Source: Colletes latitarsis (taxonomy: Eukaryota; Arthropoda; Insecta; Hymenoptera; Colletidae). Taken from it: a stretch of 64,000 nt of DNA. The stretch spans positions 1,364,001-1,428,000 of the forward strand of contig NC_135143.1 in NCBI RefSeq assembly GCF_051014445.1, given 5' to 3'. The first letter of the stretch is position 1. Each line of letters starts with the position of its first letter. The notes beneath the pieces were generated by a model that was given only the letters and a program-made list of their open reading frames with translations, had not been told where the DNA came from and ran no database searches. The position numbers and the translations under genes are program-made. Shown here piece by piece: positions 1-11,443 of this stretch.

Positions 1-3000
1 CAGACCTAACCGGTGTTATCCTCTAAAATATTGACCGAATCCAGGTTTAGTTGACTGTTACTGTGTGGTACCACATTACTACGTGATTCAAACACGAGAA
101 AACCAAGGATCTGGCCAACAAGAATGCGGAAAAGGCAAAATCATGAGCCAGATGTGGGCATAACCCAGACCTAACCCAGACCTAACCGGTGTTATCCTCT
201 AAAATATTCATCGAAACCAGTTTTAATTGACTGTTTCTATGTGGTACCACATTACTACGTGAGTCAAGCCCGAGAAAACCCAGGATCTGGCCCACAAGTA
301 TGCGAAGAAGGCAAAATCATGAGCCAGATGCGGGCATAACCCAGACCTATCTCCGATCTAACCGGTGTTACCGACTAAAATGCTGACCGAATCCAGGTTT
401 AATTGACTGTTACTATGTGGTGCCACATTACTACGTGATACAAACCAGAGAAAACCAAGGATTTGGCCAACAAGAGTGCGGAAAAGGCAAAATCATGAGC
501 CAGATGCGGGCATAACGCAGACCTAACCCAGACCTAACCGGAGTTATCCTGTAATATATTGATCGAAACCAGGTTTAATTGACTGTTTCAATGAGGTACC
601 ACATTACTACGTGGCTCAAGTTCGAAAAAACCCAGGATCTGGCCAACAAGTATGCGAAGAAGGCAAAATCATAAGCCAGATGCGGGCATTACCCAGACCT
701 AACCCAGACCTAACCGGTGTTATCCTCTAAAATAATGATCGAAACCAGGTTTAGTTGACTGTTTCTATGTGGTACCACATTACTACGTGATTCAAACCCG
801 AAAAAACCCAGGATCTGGCGAACAAGTATGCGAAGAAGCCAAAATCATGAGCCTGATGCGGGCATAACCCAGACCTAACCCAGACCTAACCGGTTTTATC
901 CTCTAAAATATTGATCGAAACCAGGTTTAATTGACTGTTTCTGTGTGGTACCACATTACTACGTTATTCAAGCCCGAAAAACCCAGGATCTGGCCAACAA
1001 GTTTGCGAAGAAGGCAAAATCATGAGCCTGATGCGGGCATAACCCAGACCTAACCGGTGTTATCCTCTAAAATATTGACCGAATCCAGGTTTAGTTGACT
1101 GTTACTGTGTGGTACCACATTACTACGTGATTCAAACACGAAAAAACCCAGGATCTGGCCAACAACTATGCGAAGAAGGCAAAATCATGAGCCAGATGCG
1201 GGCATAACCCAGACCTAACCCAGACCTAACCGGGGTTACCGACTAAAATACTGACCGAAACCAGGTTTAATTGACTGTTTCTATGTGGTACCACATTACT
1301 ACGTGATTCAAACCCGAAAAAACCAAGGATCTGGCCAACAAGAATGCGGAAAACGCAAAATCATGAGCCAGATGTGAGCATAACCCAGACCTAACCCAGA
1401 CCTAACCGGTGTTATCCTCGAAAATATTCATCGAAACCAGGTTTAATTGACTGTTTCTATGTGGTACAACATTACTACGTGATTCAATCACGAAAAAACC
1501 CAGGATTTGGTCAACAAGTATGCGAAGAAGGCAAAATCATGAGCCAGATGCGGGCATAACCCAGACCTAACCCAGACCTAACCGGTGTTATCCTCTAAAA
1601 TATTGATCGAAACCAGGTTTAATTGACTGTTTCTGTGTGGTACCACATTACTACGTTATTCAAGCGCGAAAAACCCAGGATCTGGCCAACAAGTTTGCGA
1701 AGAAGGCAAAATCATGAGCCTGATGCGGGCATAACCCAGACCTAACCGGTGTTATCCTCTAAAATATTGACCGAATCCAGGTTTAGTTGACTGTTACTGT
1801 GTGGTACCACATTACTACGTGATTCAAACACGAAAAAACCCAGGATCTGGCCAACAACTATGCGAAGAAGGCAAAATCATGAGCCAGATGCGGGCCTAAC
1901 CCAGACCTAACCCAGACCTAACCGGTGTTATCCTCTAAAATATTGATCGAAACCAGGTTTAATTGACTGTTTCAATGAGGTACCACATTACTACGTGATT
2001 CAGACCCGAAAAAACCCAGGATCTGGTCAACAAGTATGCGAAGAAGGCAAAATCATGAGCCAGATGCGGGCATAACCCAGACCTAACCCAGACCTAACCG
2101 GGGTTACCGACTAAAATACTGACCGAAACCAGGTTTAATTGACTGTTTCTATGTGGTACCACATTACTACGTGATTCAAACCCGAAAAAACCAAGGATCT
2201 GGCCAACAAGAATGCGGAAAACGCAAAATCATGAGCCAGATGTGAGCATAACCCAGACCTAACCCAGACCTAACCGGTGTTATCCTCTAAAATATTCATC
2301 GAAACCAGGTTTAATTGACTGTTTCTATGTGGTACCACATTACTACGTGATTCAATCACGAAAAAACCCAGGATTTGGTCAACAAGTATGCGAAGAAGGC
2401 AAAATCATGAGCCAGATGCGGGCATAACCCAGACCTAACCCAGACCTAACCGGTGTTATCCTCTAAAATATTGATCGAAACCAGGTTTAATTGACTGTTT
2501 CTGTGTGGTACCACATTACTACGTTATTCAAGCCCGAAAAACCCAGGATCTGGCCAACAAGTTTGCGAAGAAGGTAAAATCATGAGCCTGATGCGGGCAT
2601 AACCCAGACCTAACCGGTGTTATCCTCTAAAATATTGACCGAATCCAGGTTTAGTTGACTGTTACTGTGTGGTACCACATTACTACGTGAGTCAAGCCCG
2701 AGAAAACCCAGGATCTGGCCCACAAGTATGCGCAGAAGGCAAAATCATGAGCCAGATGCGGGCATAACCCAGACCTATCTCCGATCTAACCGGTGTTACC
2801 GACTAAAATGCTGACCGAATCCAGGTTTAATTGACTGTTACTATGTGGTGCCACATTATTACGTGATACAAACCAGAGAAAACCAAGGATTTGGCCAACA
2901 AGAGTGCGGAAAAGGCAAAATCATGAGCCAGATGCGGGCATAACGCAGACCTAACCCAGACCTAACCGGAGTTATCCTGTAATATATTGATCGAAACCAG

Positions 3001-5311
3001 GTTTAATTGACTGTTTCAATGAGGTACCACATTACTACGTGGCTCAAGTTCGAAAAAACCCAGGATCTGGCCAACAAGTATGCGAAGAAGGCAAAATCAT
3101 AAGCCAGATGCGGGCATTACCCCGACCTAACCCAGACCTAACCGGTGTTATCCTCTAAAATATTCATCGAAACCAGTTTTAATTGACTGTTTCTATGTGG
3201 TACCACATTACTACGTGAGTCAAGCCCGAGAAAACCCAGGATCTGGCCCACAAGTATGCGCAGAAGGCAAAATCATGAGCCAGATGCGGGCATAACCCAG
3301 ACCTATCTCCGATCTAACCGGTGTTACCGACTAAAATGCTGACCGAATCCAGGTTTAATTGACTGTTACTATGTGGTGCCACATTATTACGTGATACAAA
3401 CCAGAGAAAACCAAGGATTTGGCCAACAAGAGTGCGGAAAAGGCAAAATCATGAGCCAGATGCGGGCATAACGCAGACCTAACCCAGACCTAACCGGAGT
3501 TATCCTGTAATATATTGATCGAAACCAGGTTTAATTGACTGTTTCAATGAGGTACCACATTACTACGTGGCTCAAGTTCGAAAAAACCCAGGATCTGGCC
3601 AACAAGTATGCGAAGAAGGCAAAATCATAAGCCAGATGCGGGCATTACCCCGACCTAACCCAGACCTAACCGGTGTTATCCTCTAAAATAATGATCGAAA
3701 CCAGGTTTAGTTGACTGTTTCTATGTGGTACCACATTACTACGTGATTCAAACCCGAAAAAACCCAGGATCTGGCCCACAAGTATGCGAAGAAGGCAAAA
3801 TCATGAGCCAGATGCGGGCATAACCCAGACCTATCTCCGACCTAACCGGTGTTACCGACTAAAATGCTGACCGAATCCAGGTTTAATTGACTGTTACTGT
3901 GTGGTGCCACATTACTACGTGACCCAAACCCGAAAAAACGCAGGATCTGGCCAACGAGTATGCGAAGAAGGCAAAATTATGAGCCAGATGCGGGCATAAC
4001 CCAGACCTATCTCCGACCTAACCGGTGTTACCGACTAAAATACTGACCGAAACCAGGTTTAATTGACTGTTTCTATGTGGTACCACATTACTACGTGATT
4101 CAAACCCGAAAAAACCAAGGATCTGGCCAACAAGAATGCGGAAAAGGCAAAATCATGAGCCAGATGCGGGCATAACCCAGACCTAACCCACACCTAACCG
4201 GTGTTATCCTCTAAAATATTGACCGAATCCAGGTTTAGTTGACTGTTACAATGTGGTACCACATTCCTCCGTGATTCAAACCCGAAAAAAACCCAGTATC
4301 TGGCCAACAAGTATGGGAAGAAGGCAAAATCATGAGCCAGATGCGGGCATAACCCAGACCTAACCCAGACCTAACCGGTGTTATCCTCTAAAATATTGAC
4401 CGAATCCAGGTTTAGTTGACTGTTACTGTGTGGTACCACATTCCTACGTGATTCAAACCCGAAAAAACCCAGGATCTGGCCAACAAGTATGCGAAGAAGG
4501 CAAAATCATGAGCCAGTTGCGGGCATAACCCAGACCTAACCCAGACCTAACCGGTTTTATCCTCTAAAATACTGACCGAATCCAGGTTTAATTGACTGTT
4601 ACTGTGTGGTACCACATTACTACGTCACCCAAACTCGAAAAAATCAAGGATCTGGCCAACAAGTATGCGAAGAAGGCAAAATCATGAGCCAGATGCGGGC
4701 ATAACCCAGACCTAACCCAGACCTAACCGGGGTTACCGACTAAAATACTGACCGAAACCAGGTTTAATTGACTGTTTCTATGTGGTACCACATTACTACG
4801 TGATTCAAACCCGAAAAAACCAAGGATCTGGCCAACAAGAATGCGGAAAAGGCAAAATCATGAGCCAGATGCGGGCATAACCCAGACCTAACCCAGACCT
4901 AACCGGTTTTATCCTCTAAAATATTGATCGAAACCAGGTTTAATTGACTGTTTCAATGAGGTACCACATTACTACGTGATTCAGACCCGAAGAAACCCAG
5001 GATCTGGTCAACAAGTATGCGAAGAAGGCAAAATCATGAGCCAGATGCGGGCATAACCCAGACCTAACCCAGACCTAACCGGGGTTACCGACTAAAATAC
5101 TGACCGAAACCAGGTTTAATTGACTGTTTCTATGTGGTACCACATTACTACGTGATTCAAACCCGAAAAAACCAAGGATCTGGCCAACAAGAATGCGGAA
5201 AAGGCAAAATCATGAGCCAGATGTGGGCATAACCCAGACCTAACCCAGACCTAACCGGTGTTATCCTCTAAAATATTCATCGAAACCAGGTTTAATTGAC
5301 TGTTTCTGTGT
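1..5311 (+). repeat. Left segment: heterogeneous monomer mosaic
   Basis: About thirty monomers of several diverged classes, with no single clean long period. Distinctive classes include one ending CTATCTCCGATCTAACC (near 350, 2775 and 3300) or CTATCTCCGACCTAACC (near 3830 and 4010), one with TAATATATTGATCG and GTGGCTCAAGTTCG (near 550, 2980 and 3510), and one with AAAATAATGATCG (near 730 and 3687). Hybrid monomers that start as one class and finish as another are frequent, as expected from unequal exchange. Parts of this segment recur at 18.7-22.2 kb. Confidence 0.85.
2669..3690 (+). repeat. 528-bp (three-monomer) tandem duplication
   Basis: The block beginning at the GTGGTACC of 2669 returns exactly 528 bases (3 x 176) later at 3197. 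Shared rare marks include CGCAGAAGG at 2731 and 3259 and ATTACCCCGACC at 3117 and 3645. The first copy ends where its sequence turns to TTCATCG (after 3162); the second runs to 3690, where it turns to ATGATCG. The first copy begins inside a hybrid monomer whose upstream half is a different class (TTAGTTGACTGTTACTGT), which marks the recombination point. Confidence 0.85.
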
Positions 5312-8289
5312 GGTATCACATTACTACGTTATTCAAGCCCGAAAAACCCAGGATCTGGCCAACAAGTTTGCGAAGAAGGCAAAATCAGGAGCCTGATGCG
5401 GGCATAACCCAGACCTAACCGGTGTTATCCTCTAAAATATTGACCGAATCCAGGTTTAGTTGACTGTTACTGTGTGGTACCACATTACTACGTGATTCAA
5501 ACACGAAAAAACCCAGGATCTGGCCAACAACTATGCGAAGTAGGCAATATCATGAGCCATAATGGGGCATAACCCAGGCAACCCAGACCTGACCGGTTTT
5601 ATCCTCTAAAATATTGATCGAAACCAGGTTTAATTGTGTGTTTCAGTACGCCACCACATTACTACGTGATACAAACCAAAGAATACCCAGGATCTGGCCA
5701 ACAAGTATGCGGAAAAGGCAAAATCATGAGCCAGATGCGGGCATAACCCAGACCTAACCCACACCTAACCGGTGTTATCCTCTAAAATATTGACCGAATC
5801 CAGGTTTAGTTGACTGTTACAATGTGGTACCACATTCCTCCGTGATTCAAACCCGAAAAAAACCCAGTATCTGGCCAACAAGTATGGGAAGAAGGCAAAA
5901 TCATGAGCCAGATGCGGGCATAACCCAGGCAACCCAGACCTAACCGGTGTTATCCTCTAAAATACTGACCGAATCCAGGTTTAATTGACTGTTACTGTGT
6001 GGTACCACATTACTACGTCACCCAAACTCGAAAAAATCAAGGATCTGGCCAACAAGTATGCGAAGAAGGCAAAATCATGAGCCAGATGCGGGCATAACCC
6101 AGACCTAACCCAGACCTAACCGGGGTTACCGACTAAAATACTGACCGAAACCAGGTTTAATTGACTGTTTCTATGTGGTACCACATTACTACGTGATTCA
6201 AACCCGAAAAAACCAAGGATCTGGCCAACAAGAATGCGGAAAAGGCAAAATCATGAGCCAGATGCGGGCATAACCCAGACCTAACCCAGACCTAACCGGT
6301 GTTATCCTCTAAAATATTGATCGAAACTAGGTTTAATTGACTGTTTCAATAAGGTACCACATTACTACGTGATTCAGACCCGAAGAAACCCAGGATCTGG
6401 TCAACAAGTATGCGAAGAAGGCAAAATCATGAGCCAGATGCGGGCATAACCCAGACCTAACCCAGACCTAACTGGGGTTACCGACTAAAATACTTACCGA
6501 AACCAGGTTTAATTGACTGTTTCTATGTGGTACCACATTACTACGTGATTCAAACCCGAAAAAACCAAGGATCTGGCCAACAAGAATGCGGAAAAGGCAA
6601 AATCATGAGCCAGATGTGGGCATAACCCAGACCTAACCCAGACCTAACCGGTGTTATCCTCTAAAATATTCATCGAAACCAGGTTTAATTGACTGTTTCT
6701 ATGTGGTACCACATTACTACGTGATTCAATCACGAAAAAACCCAGGATTTGGTCAAGAAGTATGCGAAGAAGGCAAAATCATGAGCCAGATGCGGGCATA
6801 ACCCAGACCTAACCCAGACCTAACTGGTGTTATCCTCTAAAATATTGATCGAAACCAGGTTTAATTGACTGTTTCTGTGTGGTACCACATTACTACGTCA
6901 CCCAAACTCGAAAAAATCAAGGATCTTGCCAACAAGTATGCGAAGAAGGCAAAATCATGAGCCAGATGCGGGCATAACCCAGACCTAACCCAGACCTAAC
7001 CGGTGTTATCCTCTAAAATATTGTCCGTATCCAGGTTTAGTTGACTGTTACTGTGTGGTACCACATTCCTACGTGATTCAAACCCGAAAAAAACCCAGGA
7101 TCTGGCCAACAAGAATGCGGAAAAGGCAAAATCATGAGCCAGATGCGGGCATAACCCAGACCTAACCCAGACCTAACCGGTGTTATCCTCTAAAATATTG
7201 ATCGAAACCAGGTTTAATTGACTGTTTCTATGTGGTACCACATTACTACGTGATTCAAATCCGAAAAAACCAAGGATCTGGCCAACAAGAATGCGGAAAA
7301 GGCAAAATCATGAGCCAGATGCGGGCATAACCCAGACCTAACCCACACCTAACCGGTGTTATCCTCTAAAATATTGACCGAATCCAGGTTTAGTTGACTG
7401 TTACAATGTGGTACCACATTCCTCCGTGATTCAAACCCGAAAAAAACCCAGTATCTGGCCAACAAGTATGGGAAGAAGGCAAAATCATGAGCCAGATGCG
7501 GGCATAACCCAGACCTAACCCAGACCTACCCGGTTTTATCCTGTAAAATACTGACCGAATCCAGGTTTAATTGACTGTTACTGTGTGGTACCACATTACT
7601 ACGTGACTCAAGCTCGAAAAAACCCAGGATCTGGCGAACAAGTATGCGAAGAAGCCAAAATCATGAGCCTGATGCGGGCATAACCCAGACCTAACCCAGA
7701 CCTAACCGGTTTTATCCTCTAAAATATTGATCGAAACCAGGTTTAATTGACTGTTTCTGTGTGGTACCACATTACTACGTTATTCAAGCCCGAAAAACCC
7801 AGGATCTGGCCAACAAGTTTGCGAAGAAGGCAAAATCATGAGCCAGATGCGGGCATAACCCAGACCTAACCCAGACCTAACCGGGGTTACCGACTAAAAT
7901 ACTGACCGAAACCAGGTTTAATTGACTGTTTCTATGTGGTACCACATTACTACGTGATTCAAACCCGAAAAAACCAAGGATCTGGCCAACAAGAATGCGG
8001 AAAAGGCAAAATCATGAGCCAGATGTGGGCATAACCCAGACCTAACCCAGACCTAACCGGTGTTATCCTCTAAAATATTCATCGAAACCAGGTTTAATTG
8101 ACTGTTTCTATGTGGTACCACATTACTACGTGATTCAATCACGAAAAAACCCAGGATTTGGTCAAGAAGTATGCGAAGAAGGCAAAATCATGAGCCAGAT
8201 GCGGGCATAACCCAGACCTAACCCAGACCTAACTGGTGTTATCCTCTAAAATATTGATCGAAACCAGGTTTAATTGACTGTTTCTGTGT
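5312..8289 (+). repeat. 18-monomer HOR, copy 1 (one monomer short, 2978 bp)
   Basis: The unit is delimited by the rare GGTATCAC mark at 5312, 8290 and 11444. It is collinear with the next two copies but 176 bases shorter. The missing monomer is visible at 5944-6119, where one monomer begins as the unit member at 8922 (CCGGTGTT) and ends as the following member at 9098 (ATACTGACC). The switch lies between 5950 and 5964. This is a clean in-register deletion by unequal exchange between neighbouring monomers. Confidence 0.88.
5593..5768 (+). repeat. Divergent tag monomer without the palindrome
   Basis: This is the most distinctive monomer of the array. It is preceded by GAGCCATAATGGGGCATAA (5554) and a shortened doublet, and carries TTGTGTGTTTCAGTACGCCA where others have the GGTACC palindrome, so the dyad is destroyed. 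GATACAAACCAAAGAA follows. The tag TTTCAGTACG recurs at 5641, 8619, 11773, 14927, 22084, 26602, 38859, 44646 and 52181, about once per large repeat unit. At 17280 the upstream GAGCCATAATGG is present but the rest has been replaced by another class. Confidence 0.88.
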
Positions 8290-11200
8290 GGTATCACATT
8301 ACTACGTTATTCAAGCCCGAAAAACCCAGGATCTGGCCAACAAGTTTGCGAAGAAGGCAAAATCAGGAGCCTGATGCGGGCATAACCCAGACCTAACCGG
8401 TGTTATCCTCTAAAATATTGACCGAATCCAGGTTTAGTTGACTGTTACTGTGTGGTACCACATTACTACGTGATTCAAACACGAAAAAACCCAGGATCTG
8501 GCCAACAACTATGCGAAGTAGGCAATATCATGAGCCATAATGGGGCATAACCCAGGCAACCCAGACCTGACCGGTTTTATCCTCTAAAATATTGATCGAA
8601 ACCAGGTTTAATTGTGTGTTTCAGTACGCCACCACATTACTACGTGATACAAACCAAAGAATACCCAGGATCTGGCCAACAAGTATGCGGAAAAGGCAAA
8701 ATCATGAGCCAGATGCGGGCATAACCCAGACCTAACCCACACCTAACCGGTGTTATCCTCTAAAATATTGACCGAATCCAGGTTTAGTTGACTGTTACAA
8801 TGTGGTACCACATTCCTCCGTGATTCAAACCCGAAAAAAACCCAGTATCTGGCCAACAAGTATGGGAAGAAGGCAAAATCATGAGCCAGATGCGGGCATA
8901 ACCCAGGCAACCCAGACCTAACCGGTGTTATCCTCTAAAATATTGACCGAATCCAGGTTTAGTTGACTGTTACTGTGTGGTACCACATTCCTACGTGATT
9001 CAAACCCGAAAAAACCCAGGATCTGGCCAACAAGTATGCGAAGAAGGCAAAATGATGAGCCAGTTGCGGGCATAACCCAGACCTAACCCAGACCTAACCG
9101 GTTTTATCCTCTAAAATACTGACCGAATCCAGGTTTAATTGACTGTTACTGTGTGGTACCACATTACTACGTCACCCAAACTCGAAAAAATCAAGGATCT
9201 GGCCAACAAGTATGCGAAGAAGGCAAAATCATGAGCCAGATGCGGGCATAACCCAGACCTAACCCAGACCTAACCGGGGTTACCGACTAAAATACTGACC
9301 GAAACCAGGTTTAATTGACTGTTTCTATGTGGTACCACATTACTACGTGATTCAAACCCGAAAAAACCAAGGATCTGGCCAACAAGAATGCGGAAAAGGC
9401 AAAATCATGAGCCAGATGCGGGCATAACCCAGACCTAACCCAGACCTAACCGGTGTTATCCTCTAAAATATTGATCGAAACCAGGTTTAATTGACTGTTT
9501 CAATAAGGTACCACATTACTACGTGATTCAGACCCGAAGAAACCCAGGATCTGGTCAACAAGTATGCGAAGAAGGCAAAATCATGAGCCAGATGCGGGCA
9601 TAACCCAGACCTAACCCAGACCTAACTGGGGTTACCGACTAAAATACTTACCGAAACCAGGTTTAATTGACTGTTTCTATGTGGTACCACATTACTACGT
9701 GATTCAAACCCGAAAAAACCAAGGATCTGGCCAACAAGAATGCGGAAAAGGCAAAATCATGAGCCAGATGTGGGCATAACCCAGACCTAACCCAGACCTA
9801 ACCGGTGTTATCCTCTAAAATATTCATCGAAACCAGGTTTAATTGACTGTTTCTATGTGGTACCACATTACTACGTGATTCAATCACGAAAAAACCCAGG
9901 ATTTGGTCAAGAAGTATGCGAAGAAGGCAAAATCATGAGCCAGATGCGGGCATAACCCAGACCTAACCCAGACCTAACTGGTGTTATCCTCTAAAATATT
10001 GATCGAAACCAGGTTTAATTGACTGTTTCTGTGTGGTACCACATTACTACGTCACCCAAACTCGAAAAAATCAAGGATCTTGCCAACAAGTATGCGAAGA
10101 AGGCAAAATCATGAGCCAGATGCGGGCATAACCCAGACCTAACCCAGACCTAACCGGTGTTATCCTCTAAAATATTGTCCGTATCCAGGTTTAGTTGACT
10201 GTTACTGTGTGGTACCACATTCCTACGTGATTCAAACCCGAAAAAAACCCAGGATCTGGCCAACAAGAATGCGGAAAAGGCAAAATCATGAGCCAGATGC
10301 GGGCATAACCCAGACCTAACCCAGACCTAACCGGTGTTATCCTCTAAAATATTGATCGAAACCAGGTTTAATTGACTGTTTCTATGTGGTACCACATTAC
10401 TACGTGATTCAAATCCGAAAAAACCAAGGATCTGGCCAACAAGAATGCGGAAAAGGCAAAATCATGAGCCAGATGCGGGCATAACCCAGACCTAACCCAC
10501 ACCTAACCGGTGTTATCCTCTAAAATATTGACCGAATCCAGGTTTAGTTGACTGTTACAATGTGGTACCACATTCCTCCGTGATTCAAACCCGAAAAAAA
10601 CCCAGTATCTGGCCAACAAGTATGGGAAGAAGGCAAAATCATGAGCCAGATGCGGGCATAACCCAGACCTAACCCAGACCTAACTGGTGTTATCCTCTAA
10701 AATATTGATCGAAACCAGGTTTAATTGACTGTTTCTGTGTGGTACCACATTACTACGTCACCCAAACTCGAAAAAATCAAGGATCTTGCCAACAAGTATG
10801 CGAAGAAGGCAAAATCATGAGCCAGATGCGGGCATAACCCAGACCTAACCCAGACCTAACCGGTTTTATCCTCTAAAATATTGATCGAAACCAGGTTTAA
10901 TTGACTGTTTCTGTGTGGTACCACATTACTACGTTATTCAAGCCCGAAAAACCCAGGATCTGGCCAACAAGTTTGCGAAGAAGGCAAAATCATGAGCCAG
11001 ATGCGGGCATAACCCAGACCTAACCCAGACCTAACCGGGGTTACCGACTAAAATACTGACCGAAACCAGGTTTAATTGACTGTTTCTATGTGGTACCACA
11101 TTACTACGTGATTCAAACCCGAAAAAACCAAGGATCTGGCCAACAAGAATGCGGAAAACGCAAAATCATGAGCCAGATGTGAGCATAACCCAGACCTAAC

Positions 11201-11443
11201 CCAGACCTAACCGGTGTTATCCTCTAAAATATTTATCGAAACCAGGTTTAATTGACTGTTTCTATGTGGTACCACATTACTACGTGATTCAATCACGAAA
11301 AAACCCAGGATTTGGTCAAGAAGTATGCGAAGAAGGCAAAATCATGAGCCAGATGCGGGCATAACCCAGACCTAACCCAGACCTAACTGGTGTTATCCTC
11401 TAAAATATTGATCGAAACCAGGTTTAATTGACTGTTTCTGTGT
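8290..11443 (+). repeat. 18-monomer HOR, copy 2 (3154 bp)
   Basis: The unit runs from GGTATCAC to GGTATCAC. The offset of 3154 to the following copy holds for several independent marks: GAGCCATAATGG at 8532 and 11686, GGATCTTGCC at 10075 and 13229, and AATGATGAGC at 9051 and 12205. Eighteen monomers of 176 would give 3168; the shortfall fits one single-doublet monomer, two shortened CCCAGGCAA doublets and one extra A. The copy differs from copies 1 and 3 by a replaced monomer at 10684-10859. Confidence 0.9.
10684..10859 (+). repeat. Monomer replaced in place (candidate gene conversion)
   Basis: At this slot copies 1 and 3 of the 18-mer (7530-7705 and 13838-14013) have a monomer with CCCGGTTTTATCCTGTAAAA, GTGACTCAAGCTCG and GGCGAACAAG. 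Here the slot holds the class with AACTGGTGTTATCC, GTCACCCAAACTCG and the rare GGATCTTGCC. That is the sequence at 9978-10153, four monomers upstream in the same unit. The flanks return to the expected members, and the unit keeps its 3154-bp length. Conversion or a double exchange fits better than a single unequal crossover, which would change length. Confidence 0.8.
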
